Assembly: GCA_019135865.1 (NCBI GenBank)
Contig: JAGVVD010000055.1
Span: forward strand, 1-56,336
Reading direction: 5' to 3'
Source: Elusimicrobiota bacterium
GTDB taxonomy: Bacteria; Elusimicrobiota; Elusimicrobia; Elusimicrobiales; UBA9959
DNA length: 56,336 nt
Shown in pieces: positions 32,217 through 42,500 of this stretch (positions within the stretch are counted from its first letter, which is position 1; every line of letters begins with the position of its first letter). The translations under genes were made by a program, and so were the position numbers. The notes beneath the pieces were generated by a model that was given only the letters and a program-made list of their open reading frames with translations, did not search any database and was not told the DNA's origin.

Positions 32217-35200
32217 ATGATTCATTATAATATCAATCGTGAGCGTCCTGGAAGACCGGGACGTTCCTTTTATGCGTTTTGCGGGGGCCATATAAAAGCA
32301 GCGGCGAGGTATTTCATCCTGACGGCGGCCGCGGTATCCCTCTCCGGGGGACCGCTCAGCGCCGCCATGCCCTCCAACCCCCGCTTCGTGACTGCGTATT
32401 CTGATCAGCTCGACGTGGCCTGGGACCTGGCCTCGCCGACGGATTCCCCGTGGGTCGCCATCTCCGCCGACCCGTCGTTCGCGGTCTGGCACTCCTCCGC
32501 GTCTTATGTCGCGGGGACGGAAGGTGTCTCCTTCAGCGCTCTCGATCCCGGCACCACCTATTATTTCAAGGTCAAGAACGCGGCCGAGCCCGATACGGAA
32601 TACACCGTCCCCGTCAGTTCCGCCACGGACCCGGTCCCGCCGTCGGCGGTCTCCGTGGCGGCGGTGTATCCCTCCAGCGTCGCGATATCCTGGGACAACG
32701 CCGGGAATTCGGCCGGCATCCTCTATTTCATAGAGGCCGCCCGCGATTCCGGCTACAGCCTGGACCTCGTCGCGGCCACTGCCGCGTGGCCCGGCGCCGG
32801 CGCATCCTTCGAACTGCCGGACCTCGGCCCGGATTCGACCTATTACATGCGCATCAGGGCGCTGGGCTTCGGTCTCACGGATTCGGCTTTCACCGCTATC
32901 GGAACGACCGTCACGCTGGCCGTGCCGCCGGCCTACCCGAACTACGACGCCGTATACTCGACCCGCGCCGCGCTCTCCTGGTCCCCCGAGGAGAATCCCT
33001 GGTGGACCGTTTACGAGACGCAGGTCTCCACGGATAACTTCGCGACCATCAATTACTCCACGCGCGCGGCCGCGGACTACTCCTATCCCTATTCGCTTAC
33101 CCCTAATACCACCCATTATTTCAAGGTCGCGGCCGTCAACGGCTACGGCCGCTATTCGGAGTTCATGACCTTCCCGTCCACGCTGACCTTTTCGGCCGCT
33201 CCCGCGCCGCACGCGGCGCCGCTTACGCTGCTGGGGGACGAGTTCAACTCGGTTTCGGCGCAATGGGCCTATAACGGCAACCCCGGTCATACCGAGTATT
33301 ATGTGCAGGCCTCTACGGCGGCGGACTTCACCGGTATGGACGCCGGCAACCCGCGCGACTGGGCCGCCGGCCTTTCGGCCGCGGTGACCCCGCTGGACCC
33401 CTCCACGCAGTATTATTTCCGCGTACGCTCGCGCGACCTCTACGGCCGGGTGAGTTCCTGGCTGGACCTGGGCTCCGTGACCACCGGCGCGGGCTCCGAC
33501 GTCTCGCCCCCGCTGATCTACGACGATCAGTCCGGGGACGCTACCTGGCGCGGGTCCTCGGGCGGGGTCTACCAGGTCTATTTCGCCGACCTGGTCTCCG
33601 GCCTGGCGGGTTTCGACGTGAAGGCGACCACGGGGCCGGACATGAACAGCCAGGAGATCGCTCCCTGGACCGCGGCCGCTTCTTTCGCCGGGGAGAACGA
33701 GTATTTCACGCCCTGGACGCTGCCGGACGCGGTATTTTCGGCCATACCGGAGAACACTACGGCGTATATCTCGGTGCGGGTCTACGACATGGAGGGCCAT
33801 GTCGCCTATTCCACCGCCCCCTTCTACGTGCGCCGCGACCTCACGCCCCCGGCGGCCGGCGCCCCTTCCGGCGCGCCGGCCGGCTGGCTCGACGCCGATC
33901 CCGGCGCCGTCTTCGTCCTGCCCTTCACGGACCCGCTTTCGGGCCTTTCCCTGGTGCAGTACAGCGCCAGCGGCAGCCAGGGGACCGGCAACGCGAACAT
34001 GATAGGCTGGACGACGATAGACGCTTTCGTCTCCTCGGCGGCCTGGTCGGGTAACTGGGGACTCAATTTCGCCGCGCTGCAGGACGCGGTCACCAGCTAC
34101 ATAAGCGTGCGGGCCTACGACGCGGCGGGGAATTACGCGCAGGTCACCGACGCCTTCCGGGTGCTCAAGAACACTATAGGACCTTCCGCCGGCGTCACCT
34201 GGCCTTCGGCCCTTTTCACCTCTTCGGCGGCGGCCATAACGGGCACCGCCGTCCCGAGCGACGGAGTTTCCGAGGTCGCGGCCGTCGAGGTGGCGCTCAG
34301 AGAGGAGAGCTCGGGCCTTTACTGGAACGGGGACGCGGCCTTCTCCTCCGCCGTTCACGCCTGGCTTTCGCCGGCCGGGCTGGGTTCCTGGTCGCTGGAC
34401 GTCTCGACGCTGCCGCTGGTCAGCCCGTCCTCCTATACCGCGGTCGTCAGGGCCATGGACGACCTGGCCCGCTGGTCGGCGGGCTATTCCACCTTCACCT
34501 TCACGCTGGACACGGACGCGCCGGCCGTATACGTCTCCACTCCGCTCCCCGACAGCCAGGTCTATTACTTCGACGAGATCTCCGGCACGGCCGCCGAGCC
34601 GGCGGGCGGGGCCGGCCTGGACCGCGTCGAGATAGCCGTGCGCCGCGCGGCCGACGGGCGCTGGTGGAACCCTTTCACCCGGTCCTGGACCTCCGCTTTC
34701 GTCTCCAGCGCCGCCGCCGGGGGAGCCTCCTGGACCTTCTCTCCCGACGCCAGGCTGCGCGGGGAACTGCTGCACGAGCTGACCTATTACGTGACGGCCT
34801 CCGCCTATGACCTGGCCTATCCGCCCAATTCCACCGGCTTCAGCGTCGAAGGTGCTACTTTCACTTATCACGACCCGACCGCGCCGGCGGCCCCCTATTC
34901 CGTTCAGGGCGCCAGCGGCACGCTGCCGGGCCGCATGGAGGTCAGCTGGGTCTTCGCCGGCGACGACGGCTCCGCCGGCTATCTGCCGCAGGGCGGCTTC
35001 GCGGTGCATTACGCGAGCTGGACCGGCTTTTCGCCCAGTACGACAGCCGCGCAGGTGCAGATCTCGACCGCGGCCCTGGAGCCGGGTACCACCGTCTCCT
35101 GCCTGGTCGCCGATCTCCGGTCGAACACCACCTACTATTTCAGGGTCTGGGCGCGCGACGACGCGGGACTCTGGTCGCCGGTCTCGGCCGAGGGACAGGG

Positions 35201-36053
35201 CGTCTCGGGTGACGAACTGGACCGCCGCATAGCCGGACATGTGCGGCTGCCCTCGGGGGCCGGCGTCACGGGGGTGCTGCTGGAGGCCGTCTCCTCCTCG
35301 GGCGAGACCGTGTCGACGGCCTATACTGTGGACGACGGCAGCGGCAGTTTCACGCTCGACGACGTGGACGACGGCATATACAGGGTGCAGGCGACCTGGG
35401 TGAGCGACGACATAGTCAGCGCCGTCTCCAAGGACGGCATACCGATGGGCTACGCGGACGCCGATTTCGTGCTCGCCACCGAGTTCCTGCTGTCCAGCGT
35501 CTCCGGGGTCATACCGGCCGGCCTGCGCACCTCCGCCCTGCGACCCTCCTCGGCCGGAGGCGCCCTCGTCACCCTGCTGCAGCTGGGCAGGCCGGTCGCC
35601 TCCGCCGCACCCGACCCCTCCGGAGGATACCGCTTTTCGGGACTGCTGCCCGGCACTTATACGCTGCGCTTCGGGAGCGGCGGCGGGTCCTCCGACTACC
35701 GGGTGACGCTGACGCCCGGTATGGAGCTTTTCTTCACCCCGCTGGCCGAACTCCTGCGCGCGGGGTCCGCTTATCTCTATCCCAATCCGGCGCGCGCCGG
35801 CGTCACTTTCCGTTTCCTTACGGACGCGGCCTCCGTGCGGCGCCAGGTCTCGGTCTTCACGCTGGACGGCCGGCTGGTGAAACGGATAACCGACGCCGAC
35901 CCCTGGACCGTCAACGGCGGGGAGCACGAGCATAAGTGGGATTTCTCCGGGGAAAGGCTGGCCCCCGGCGTCTATTTCTGTTCCCTGAAAGTGCAGGACG
36001 CCGTTTCGGGCGGGACGCGCACGAAAGTGATGAAACTGGCGGTACTACGGTGA
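32217..36053 (+). CDS. Exported FN3-repeat protein with Por/FlgD-type C-terminal tail
   Basis: About 1278 aa in this frame. Residues about 60-430 hold four FN3 domains ('PSSVAISWD', 'PDSTYYMRIRALG', 'NPGHTEYYVQAST'). Then come Ig-like blocks (about 430-930) ending DAFRVLKNTIGPS, and another FN3. A carboxypeptidase-regulatory-type domain starts near 1002 (RIAGHVRLPSGAGVTG). The C-terminal tail starts near 1185 (LYPNPARAGVTFRF) and ends APGVYFCSLKVQD ... MKLAVLR, as in FlgD-like and type IX sorting tails. The start is uncertain. ATG 32217 lies upstream of the predicted transcript, while ATG 32272 opens a signal-peptide-like start in another frame. One extra base in the G run 32283-32287 would join them. 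Confidence 0.82.
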   Translation: MIHYNINRERPGRPGRSFYAFCGGHIKAAARYFILTAAAVSLSGGPLSAAMPSNPRFVTAYSDQLDVAWDLASPTDSPWVAISADPSFAVWHSSASYVAGTEGVSFSALDPGTTYYFKVKNAAEPDTEYTVPVSSATDPVPPSAVSVAAVYPSSVAISWDNAGNSAGILYFIEAARDSGYSLDLVAATAAWPGAGASFELPDLGPDSTYYMRIRALGFGLTDSAFTAIGTTVTLAVPPAYPNYDAVYSTRAALSWSPEENPWWTVYETQVSTDNFATINYSTRAAADYSYPYSLTPNTTHYFKVAAVNGYGRYSEFMTFPSTLTFSAAPAPHAAPLTLLGDEFNSVSAQWAYNGNPGHTEYYVQASTAADFTGMDAGNPRDWAAGLSAAVTPLDPSTQYYFRVRSRDLYGRVSSWLDLGSVTTGAGSDVSPPLIYDDQSGDATWRGSSGGVYQVYFADLVSGLAGFDVKATTGPDMNSQEIAPWTAAASFAGENEYFTPWTLPDAVFSAIPENTTAYISVRVYDMEGHVAYSTAPFYVRRDLTPPAAGAPSGAPAGWLDADPGAVFVLPFTDPLSGLSLVQYSASGSQGTGNANMIGWTTIDAFVSSAAWSGNWGLNFAALQDAVTSYISVRAYDAAGNYAQVTDAFRVLKNTIGPSAGVTWPSALFTSSAAAITGTAVPSDGVSEVAAVEVALREESSGLYWNGDAAFSSAVHAWLSPAGLGSWSLDVSTLPLVSPSSYTAVVRAMDDLARWSAGYSTFTFTLDTDAPAVYVSTPLPDSQVYYFDEISGTAAEPAGGAGLDRVEIAVRRAADGRWWNPFTRSWTSAFVSSAAAGGASWTFSPDARLRGELLHELTYYVTASAYDLAYPPNSTGFSVEGATFTYHDPTAPAAPYSVQGASGTLPGRMEVSWVFAGDDGSAGYLPQGGFAVHYASWTGFSPSTTAAQVQISTAALEPGTTVSCLVADLRSNTTYYFRVWARDDAGLWSPVSAEGQGVSGDELDRRIAGHVRLPSGAGVTGVLLEAVSSSGETVSTAYTVDDGSGSFTLDDVDDGIYRVQATWVSDDIVSAVSKDGIPMGYADADFVLATEFLLSSVSGVIPAGLRTSALRPSSAGGALVTLLQLGRPVASAAPDPSGGYRFSGLLPGTYTLRFGSGGGSSDYRVTLTPGMELFFTPLAELLRAGSAYLYPNPARAGVTFRFLTDAASVRRQVSVFTLDGRLVKRITDADPWTVNGGEHEHKWDFSGERLAPGVYFCSLKVQDAVSGGTRTKVMKLAVLR
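32224..32231. promoter_or_regulatory. Symmetric -10 octamer between LUD and FN3 genes
   Basis: Second occurrence of the self-complementary ATTATAAT. On the plus strand TATAAT ends at 32231 and predicts a start at about 32238, which is downstream of ATG 32217. A plus-strand mRNA from it could begin on the GTG at 32239. Confidence 0.5.
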
Positions 36054-36072
36054 GAGAGACGGAGGAGATAAA

Positions 36073-37776
36073 ATGCGGTCAATGAAGATACTGGCGACTA
36101 TCCTTTTCTGGGCGGGCCCCGCCGCGGCGGCCCTGTCCGACATGACGGTCTCGGTGCGCGACAATGCCGGCGCGTTGCGCGCCACTTTCTCCAATACCGA
36201 GTCGATAACCCTGCATCAGCGGGTGCGCAACGACACCGACGAGAGCCCGGCCCAGGTGGTTTTCACCTTCTATATCAAGGACGCGGCCGGCTCGATACTC
36301 TTCAAGCACGAGGGCAACGCCGCCCCCGGCACTCCCGGGCTGGCCCAGACCCAGCTCTCGGGTCTCCAGATCTCGCGCTTCTACACGGTCCCGGGCAAAT
36401 ATTACTTCGCCGGCAAGGCCGTCCTCGGCGCCGCGACGCTGGAATCCTCCCCGTCCGAATTCACCGTCGCGTCGCCCAACATCACTCTCATCTATCCTCC
36501 CTCGGGCTCGCGCGACCTCTCCGACAGCCCGCTGACCTTCCGCTGGAGCTCCAGCGGCGCCGCGCGCTACCGCGTGACGGTGGCGGACAATCCCGGCATG
36601 AACATCCCGGTGCATACGGGCACCAATGCCGGGGAGTCGTTCTATTCCTACCCGGTCGCGCCCACCGAGCCGCGCGAACAACTGGTGGGGGGACAGCTCT
36701 ATTACTGGAAAGTGGAGGGGCTCGACGCCGCGGGCGGCAGGATCTCCGAAAGCCTCACTTACAACTTCTCCATGCGCTCCGAATCCTCCTCCCAGTCCCG
36801 CAACGTCATGGTGAAGAACGTCGCCATGACCACCGCGGTCCCGGACTGGGAGAAACCCATCTCCTTCAAGGCGGCCGTCTATAACGGCGGCGGTACCGGC
36901 GAGAGCAATATCTCGCTGCGCTTCTCGCTGGGCGGCGTGCAGGCCGGGGATTCGCCCAGGCAGATAGAGACGCTGCTGCCCGGTCAGACCGCGGAATACT
37001 CCTTCACGGCCTATGCCCCGGCCGACCAGGACCAGAGCCTGGCCGTGGCCTGCGTGGATATCTTCGACGATAATATCCCCGACAACTGCAAGACGCTGCT
37101 GGTCTCCCGTACGCAGGCCCCTTCGGGAGGGACCTCCTCCTCCCGCCAGCTCACCTACGAGGAGATGTGGCAGGCCATACTGCGGCGCCTGGGTCCGGAG
37201 GCGGCGGCGGAACTGAGAGACTACACTTTCTCCGCCATAAGCTGCCCCAGCTGCACGGGCGACGAACTGCAGGAACTCTTCCGGCAGCTCCTCAGCGGCG
37301 AGGCCGAACTGGTCTCGGCCGGCCTGACGGGCGGCGAGGACGCCGGGGCCGCCGCTTCGGCGGCGCTGTCCCCGGCGGAGGATACGACGGGCCCGCAGGA
37401 CATGCCGGGCCTGGAGCTCGCCGATTTCAGCGAGTGGAGCGGCCACGGCGACGCTTTAGGAGGCGACAAGCCGCTGATGTACGCCGTGCGCGGCCGCCGG
37501 GAATGGAAGAAGGTCTGGGAGGCGGTCGCCGCGGGGGACGTTCCCGAGATCAATTTCTCCCGCAGGATGGTGCTGGTCATGGTGGCCGGACCCCGCGACG
37601 ACGCCGAGGCTATACGCCTGCTCGGTTCGCGCAGGACCGAGAAGGGGCTTTATTTCGACTATTATCTGATCGCGGCGCCCAAAGGCCGCAGACCGGCCGG
37701 ACGCGCGGTGCTGTTCAAGGCGGTGGACCGGTCCGACGAGCAGGTGCTGTTCAACCGGATAGACGTGGGCCGGTGA
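36073..37776 (+). CDS. Exported protein with CARDB-like and PrcB_C-like domains
   Basis: 567 aa with a signal peptide (LATILFWAGPAAAA). It contains Ig-like strands at about 20-130 and an FN3-like segment at about 135-240 (LTFRWSSSGAARYRVTVADN ... LYYWKVEGLDAAG). A CARDB-like domain at about 250-350 shows typical 'VYNGGGTGESNISLRFSL'. Two cysteine pairs (VACVDIFDDNIPDNCK and ISCPSCTGDEL) suggest an oxidising compartment. The C-terminal 110 residues (REWKKVWEAV ... INFSRRMVLVMVAGPR) resemble the PrcB C-terminal domain. An SD GGAGG precedes the ATG by eight bases. It lies 19 bp after the FN3 protein gene in the same run. The role is unknown, probably assembly or binding at the surface. Confidence 0.75.
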   Translation: MRSMKILATILFWAGPAAAALSDMTVSVRDNAGALRATFSNTESITLHQRVRNDTDESPAQVVFTFYIKDAAGSILFKHEGNAAPGTPGLAQTQLSGLQISRFYTVPGKYYFAGKAVLGAATLESSPSEFTVASPNITLIYPPSGSRDLSDSPLTFRWSSSGAARYRVTVADNPGMNIPVHTGTNAGESFYSYPVAPTEPREQLVGGQLYYWKVEGLDAAGGRISESLTYNFSMRSESSSQSRNVMVKNVAMTTAVPDWEKPISFKAAVYNGGGTGESNISLRFSLGGVQAGDSPRQIETLLPGQTAEYSFTAYAPADQDQSLAVACVDIFDDNIPDNCKTLLVSRTQAPSGGTSSSRQLTYEEMWQAILRRLGPEAAAELRDYTFSAISCPSCTGDELQELFRQLLSGEAELVSAGLTGGEDAGAAASAALSPAEDTTGPQDMPGLELADFSEWSGHGDALGGDKPLMYAVRGRREWKKVWEAVAAGDVPEINFSRRMVLVMVAGPRDDAEAIRLLGSRRTEKGLYFDYYLIAAPKGRRPAGRAVLFKAVDRSDEQVLFNRIDVGR

Positions 37777-37809
37777 TTTTCGGTAATCGAGAGTAAGAAC
37801 GGAGGCTGT

Positions 37810-38526
37810 ATGAAAACCATGAGCGTAGTGATGGCGGCGGGGATGTTCTTCGTCCTGTCGCTCGGCGTATCGGCCGGCGAGCTGAGCGCCATAGCGGTGT
37901 ATGCCAAGGGGAAGGTCGAACTGCGGCGGGCCGGCGACAAGGAGTTCCGCAAGCTCAAGATCAACGACATGATCTACACGGGGGACACCATAAAGACCGG
38001 GCGGCGCTCCCGCGCCTCGCTGGTGATGAAAGGCGGAGCCGAGGTGCGGCTCAACCAGAGCTCGGAGTTCGAGGTGGAGTCCACCGGCCAGGTCCGCGAG
38101 GTCCTTAAGCTCTCGGCCGGGCAGCTCTGGAGCAGGATGCTGCACAAGATGGCCAAGATAAACGTGCGCACGCCCTCGGCCGTCTGCGCGGTGCGCGGAA
38201 CCGAGGCGGACATCGAGCAGCGCAGCCTGCTGACAGTCAAGGTCTACGAAGGACACGTCGACGTGCAGAACGCGGCGGGCATCACCTCGCTGAAGGCCGG
38301 CCAGATGAGCACCGTCGCCGGCGCCGACTCCGCCCCGTCGGCCGCGTCCGAGATGGGCAAGGGGGACGCCGGCACCTGGCAGGACGGCATCAAGGTGAAG
38401 AACATGGACGACTTCGTCAAGCGCCTCATGGACGCCGCCGAGTCGGGCAAGTCCTTCGAGGGCAAGATAAAGACGAAGGACGGCGAGGTCAAGGAAATCA
38501 AGGTGGAAGGGCTGCAGAAGAAGTGA
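37810..38526 (+). CDS. FecR-domain exported protein
   Basis: 238 aa with a signal peptide (MKTMSVVMAAGMFFVLSLGVSA). The FecR beta-roll is clear: VYAKGKVELRRAG near residue 30, then GDTIKTGRRSRASLVMKGGAEVRL. The family's RTPSAVCAVRGTEADIE follows near residue 120, and VKVYEGHVDVQNAAG near residue 146. The C terminus is Lys-rich and helical. In FecA-FecR systems such domains signal to an ECF sigma factor across the membrane. Here there is no transmembrane segment apart from the signal peptide and no sigma factor gene nearby, so it is more likely a periplasmic or surface scaffold. The start follows GGAGG, and 4 bp separate it from the PorV-like gene. Confidence 0.87.
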   Translation: MKTMSVVMAAGMFFVLSLGVSAGELSAIAVYAKGKVELRRAGDKEFRKLKINDMIYTGDTIKTGRRSRASLVMKGGAEVRLNQSSEFEVESTGQVREVLKLSAGQLWSRMLHKMAKINVRTPSAVCAVRGTEADIEQRSLLTVKVYEGHVDVQNAAGITSLKAGQMSTVAGADSAPSAASEMGKGDAGTWQDGIKVKNMDDFVKRLMDAAESGKSFEGKIKTKDGEVKEIKVEGLQKK

Positions 38527-38530
38527 CAGT

Positions 38531-39466
38531 ATGCTGAAGATACTGGCATTACTGCCGCTGCTGGCCGCTCTCGGCGGGCCGGCCGCGGCGGCCGACACTT
38601 CGGCCGCGCAGTTCCTGCGGCTGGGCGCGGGCGCGCGGGCGCTGGGCATGGCCGGCGCCTGCGCGGCCGTGGGAGAGGGCGCGGAGGCGGCCTATTACAA
38701 CCCCGCCTCCTACGCCCAGGCCTCGCCGCGGGGCGAACTCTCCCTCTCCCATTCCTGGCACGTGCAGGATACGGGCCTCACGCACGGCGCCTACGCCAGG
38801 CGCGGCTGGGGGGCCTCGTTCACCTGGTTCTCGGCCGGGGACCTGGAAGGGCGGGACGACTCGGGTAACCCCACCGGCAGCTTCACGGCGGAGGACGCGG
38901 CCCTTTCGGCCGGCGCCGCTTTCCGCTGGCGGGGCGCGGCGGCGGGCTTCTCGCTGAAAGGGATAAGGCAGAGGATACAGGAGCGGGGCGCCACGGCGGC
39001 GGCGGCCGACCTGGGCCTGCTCTACCCGGCGGAGCCCGACGTGCCGCTGCGGCTGGGCCTGTCGGTCTCCAATCTCGGCTCGAAGATAAAGTTCGAGACC
39101 GAGGCTTACCCGCTGCCCGTGACCTGGCGCGCGGCCCTGGCCATGCGGCCGGGCCACGGCGACACTCTGCTGGCGCTGCAGGCGGACGTCCACAATGACG
39201 GCGGTTCCTCGCTCGGGGTAGGCGCGGAGGTCCGGCCCGTCGCGGAACTGGCGCTGCGCGGGGGGTACAGGACGTCGTCCTCGGAGCAGCGCGACGCGAT
39301 CCTGGGCGCGGACCTGGGGGATTCCGCGTCGGGTATGGACGGGCTCTACGGTTTCTACATGGGCCTGGGGTTCGAGATACGGGGCGTCATGCTCGACTAC
39401 GCCCTGCTCCCCTACGGCGACCTGGGCAGTTCGCACAGGTTCGCGGTGGGCATGAAGTTCGAGTGA
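38531..39466 (+). CDS. PorV/UPF0164-type outer-membrane protein
   Basis: 311 aa with a signal peptide. The mature part opens AAQFLRLGAGARALGMAGA followed by GAEAAYYNPASYA. This is the hallmark start of the PorV/PorQ/UPF0164 family of FadL-like barrels. Alternating hydrophobic strands continue to the end, and the last residues are RFAVGMKFE. In type IX secretion PorV binds the C-terminal sorting domains of cargo and carries them to the surface attachment complex. The neighbours at 32217 and 46606 carry tails of that general kind, which makes a similar role plausible but unproven. It starts 4 bp after the FecR gene. No PorK/L/M/N, PorT or Sov gene is in the window. Confidence 0.83.
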   Translation: MLKILALLPLLAALGGPAAAADTSAAQFLRLGAGARALGMAGACAAVGEGAEAAYYNPASYAQASPRGELSLSHSWHVQDTGLTHGAYARRGWGASFTWFSAGDLEGRDDSGNPTGSFTAEDAALSAGAAFRWRGAAAGFSLKGIRQRIQERGATAAAADLGLLYPAEPDVPLRLGLSVSNLGSKIKFETEAYPLPVTWRAALAMRPGHGDTLLALQADVHNDGGSSLGVGAEVRPVAELALRGGYRTSSSEQRDAILGADLGDSASGMDGLYGFYMGLGFEIRGVMLDYALLPYGDLGSSHRFAVGMKFE

Positions 39467-39535
39467 GGGACGTCCTCTTCCGGGACGTCCCTCGCCATGG
39501 ACCAGCGGCCGGATACGCCGGCCATTGATCCATGG
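39465..39535 (+). promoter_or_regulatory. Two tandem hairpins in the PorV-fibre gap
   Basis: Hairpin 1: GAGGGACGTCC (39465-39475) with GGACGTCCCTC (39483-39493). Hairpin 2: CCATGGA/TCCATGG (39495-39501, 39529-39535) enclosing GGCCGG/CCGGCC (39507-39523). There is no T tract, so they are not classic terminators. They may stabilise mRNA ends or tune expression of the fibre gene, whose SD (39553) follows at once. Confidence 0.6.
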
Positions 39536-39561
39536 GTTCTATTCGGAAGCACGGAGGATGC

Positions 39562-42500
39562 ATGAAGCGCTTCATCATGGGCGTTATCGCCTATTTCATT
39601 TTCGCCGGGGCGGCCTTCGCCGCCGGACCCCAGGTCATGACCTACCAGGGCCGCCTCAAGGAGAGCGGTCTGCCCGTCACCGGCGACCGGGATATCATCA
39701 TAACCCTGTGCGACGCTCCGTCCGCCGGCAGCTGCTATCCGGCCGTCCCTACGGCCCAGACGGTTTATGTCTCCACCGGCCTTTTCAAGTCCACCTTCAC
39801 GCTGCCCTCCGGGGCGGACCTTTCCACGGGGGAGTGGTATCTGCAGGTGAACGTCGATACCGTCGATCTCCTTCCGCGCGAGAAGCTCACCGCCGTGCCT
39901 TACGCCCTTTATTCCTCCTCCTCCGCCTACGCGGAGAACGCCGCCTCCGCCGTCCTGCGCACCGGAGACACCATGACCGGGCAGCTGACCACCGCCTCGA
40001 CCATAACGGTCAGCGGAGGGGCTTTCAGCGTCGGTGTTTCGACTTTCGTGGTGGAGGGCGGGATAGTAGGTATAAGGACCGCGTCCCCGCAGGCGGCGCT
40101 CGACGTCGTTTCCACCGGCGCGGCGGCGGGCGTGATGGCGCAGCTCTGGCGCGATTCCGGCGGGGTCATCGTCGGCTCGATGAGCGCGACCGGCGACATG
40201 CAGGCCGCGCGGTTCGTCGGCGACGGCTCGGGACTGACGGGCGTCACCGGCGCCACCGGCGACGACCCTAATGCGCTCAAGCTCGCCGGCGGCAATATGA
40301 CCGGGCAGCTGACCACCGCCTCGACCATAACGGTGCAGGGCGCCGCCTTCAGCGTCGGCGGCTCGACGCTGGTGGTGTCCGGCGGCGCGGTAGGCATAGG
40401 GGTTGCCGTCCCCACGGCCGCTTTCCAGGTGAACGGAGACTGGATAATGGGCTCCGATTCCGATTTTCCCGGCGGCGGCGTGGCCGGCTGGCTTCATTCG
40501 CCCAGCGGCGTGCTTTACGAGGGCGGCGGGGTGGCCTGGTCCCACCATTTCGCCGCCTACGGGGGCGGGGATATAGCCAGGTTCGGCGTTTCCGCCGCCA
40601 GCGGCGATACTCCGGACACAAGAGCCGTTATAACGAACGCCGGCTGGTTAGGGGTCGGCACCGGTTCTCCCGCCGCGCTGCTGCACGTCTCCAGCGCCGC
40701 CGGTGAAAGTGGCACGCTCATGGCCGTTTCCACCGGGGCGACGAATCTTTTCTGGGTGACGGGCGGCGGCGCGCACGCCTCCCGGTTCGTCGGCGACGGG
40801 TCCGGTCTTACCAATCTCCCCGTCGGCGCCATCGGCGGCGTCATCCCGGTCGCGCAGGGCGGCACCGGGCTTGCCTCGATAGCCCCGGACAATCTGATAT
40901 ACGCCTCCGCCGCCGATACTTTCGCCGCCGCTCCGCTCAGTCCTTTCGCGAGGACCTTGCTTGACGACGGGACCGTCGGAGAGGCTCGTACCACGCTGGG
41001 CCTGACGATAGGCGCCGACGTGCAGGCTTACGACGCCGACCTCGACGACCTGGCCGACGGTTCGCTGACCGGTTCCAAGGTCGGGCCCGGCGTGCCGGCC
41101 GCCAATATAGCGGACGGGGCCCTGGGCGCGAATGTCGTAGTTTCCTCTCTGGCCGTCGCCTCGGTTCACGAAGGAGCGCTCCTCAATCCCAAGCTCAACA
41201 GCAACGGGGACCAGATGGACGGCTATCTCTGGGTGCAGGGAGGGACCTTCCGGGTGCTCGCGCCCGATTCGCAGCCTTATTCCCTGGCCGCGGGCACCGG
41301 CACGGTCCCCTCGCACCTCCATGTCTCGACCATGGGCGGGGTGGGTCTCGGCACCGTAGTTCCGGAGGCCGTTCTCGACGTGCGCGGGGACATCCTGGCC
41401 CGGACCGACGGTCCCCTGGCCTATCGGTTCCTCAACGCGGCCGGGACGGACGGCGTGGTCATAGACACGTCGAACGGGGCGTTCCGGACGGCCGCGGCGG
41501 CCAGTTACTCGCTCGGCTCCCTGGCCCAGCCCTGGAAGCAGCTCGTCATCGGCGGCGGGGCGGTCTCGTCCATCGACGGCAGTCTCGGTATAGGAACATC
41601 CTCCCCGGCCACCAGGTTCCAGGTGGAGAACGGTTCCATAAGCATAACGGGCTCGGAGCCCGCGCTCCTTTTCGGGTCGGGAGAGACCCGTGTCATATCC
41701 CAGGACACCGACGCCGCCACCGGCGCCGGTATAGAGTTCTCCACCAACGTCTACATAGTGGGCTTCAGTTCGGCCGCGCGCTATTTCGGCGACGGTTCCG
41801 CGCTTACGGGCGTGCTGGGCACGGACCCCGACGCGCTGCCGCTGGCCGGCGGCGTGATGGCCGGCACCCTGGATATGGGCGGGAATTCTCTCGCCGGAGT
41901 GTCCACGATAACCGTGCTCAACGGCAGCGTAGCCATTGTTCCGCCCGGCACGGGGGGGAGCAATTACGGCTACGGCGTATCCATAGGCTCCAATGCCTAC
42001 AATAATTACGGTTCCGGCATAGGGATAGGCTATGGCGCGTACAGCAATTACGACGGCGGCGTGGGCCTGGGATCCGGCGCGTCGAATAATTACATGTACG
42101 GGGTCGGAGTAGGACTGAGCGCCGGGTTCAATTACACCTACGGCACGGGCGTGGGCCGGGACGCGACCAATAATAACAACTACGGCGTCGGCGTCGGCTA
42201 TTACGCCAGGGATAATTACACCTACGGCGTGGGGCTCGGGAACGATGCCAGCTCCAACTACAGTTATGGAGTAGGCGTGGGCAAGCAGGCAAAAAACAAC
42301 AAGTTCTACGCCGTAGGCGTGGGCGCCTATTCGCAGGATAACCAGCCTTACGGCGCGGCGCTGGGCGCTTATTCCTACGCGGCTTCTTCGTCGGTGGCGC
42401 TGGGCTACGGCGCCAGGGCGAACGCCTGGAACAGCGTGGCCATCGGCTCGGGCACGGTGAACAACTCCACCGGCACGGCCAGCTTCGGCATCCTCGGCGT

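Noticed and set aside
32217-36053. Pseudogene
   Set aside because: Only the start is doubtful; the remaining 1250 codons are open and have normal domain structure, and a single-base error explains the start.
41962-42465. CRISPR array or DNA tandem repeat
   Set aside because: The periodicity is at the protein level (14 codons) with strong DNA divergence and no unique spacers. No CRISPR array or cas gene was seen anywhere in the window.
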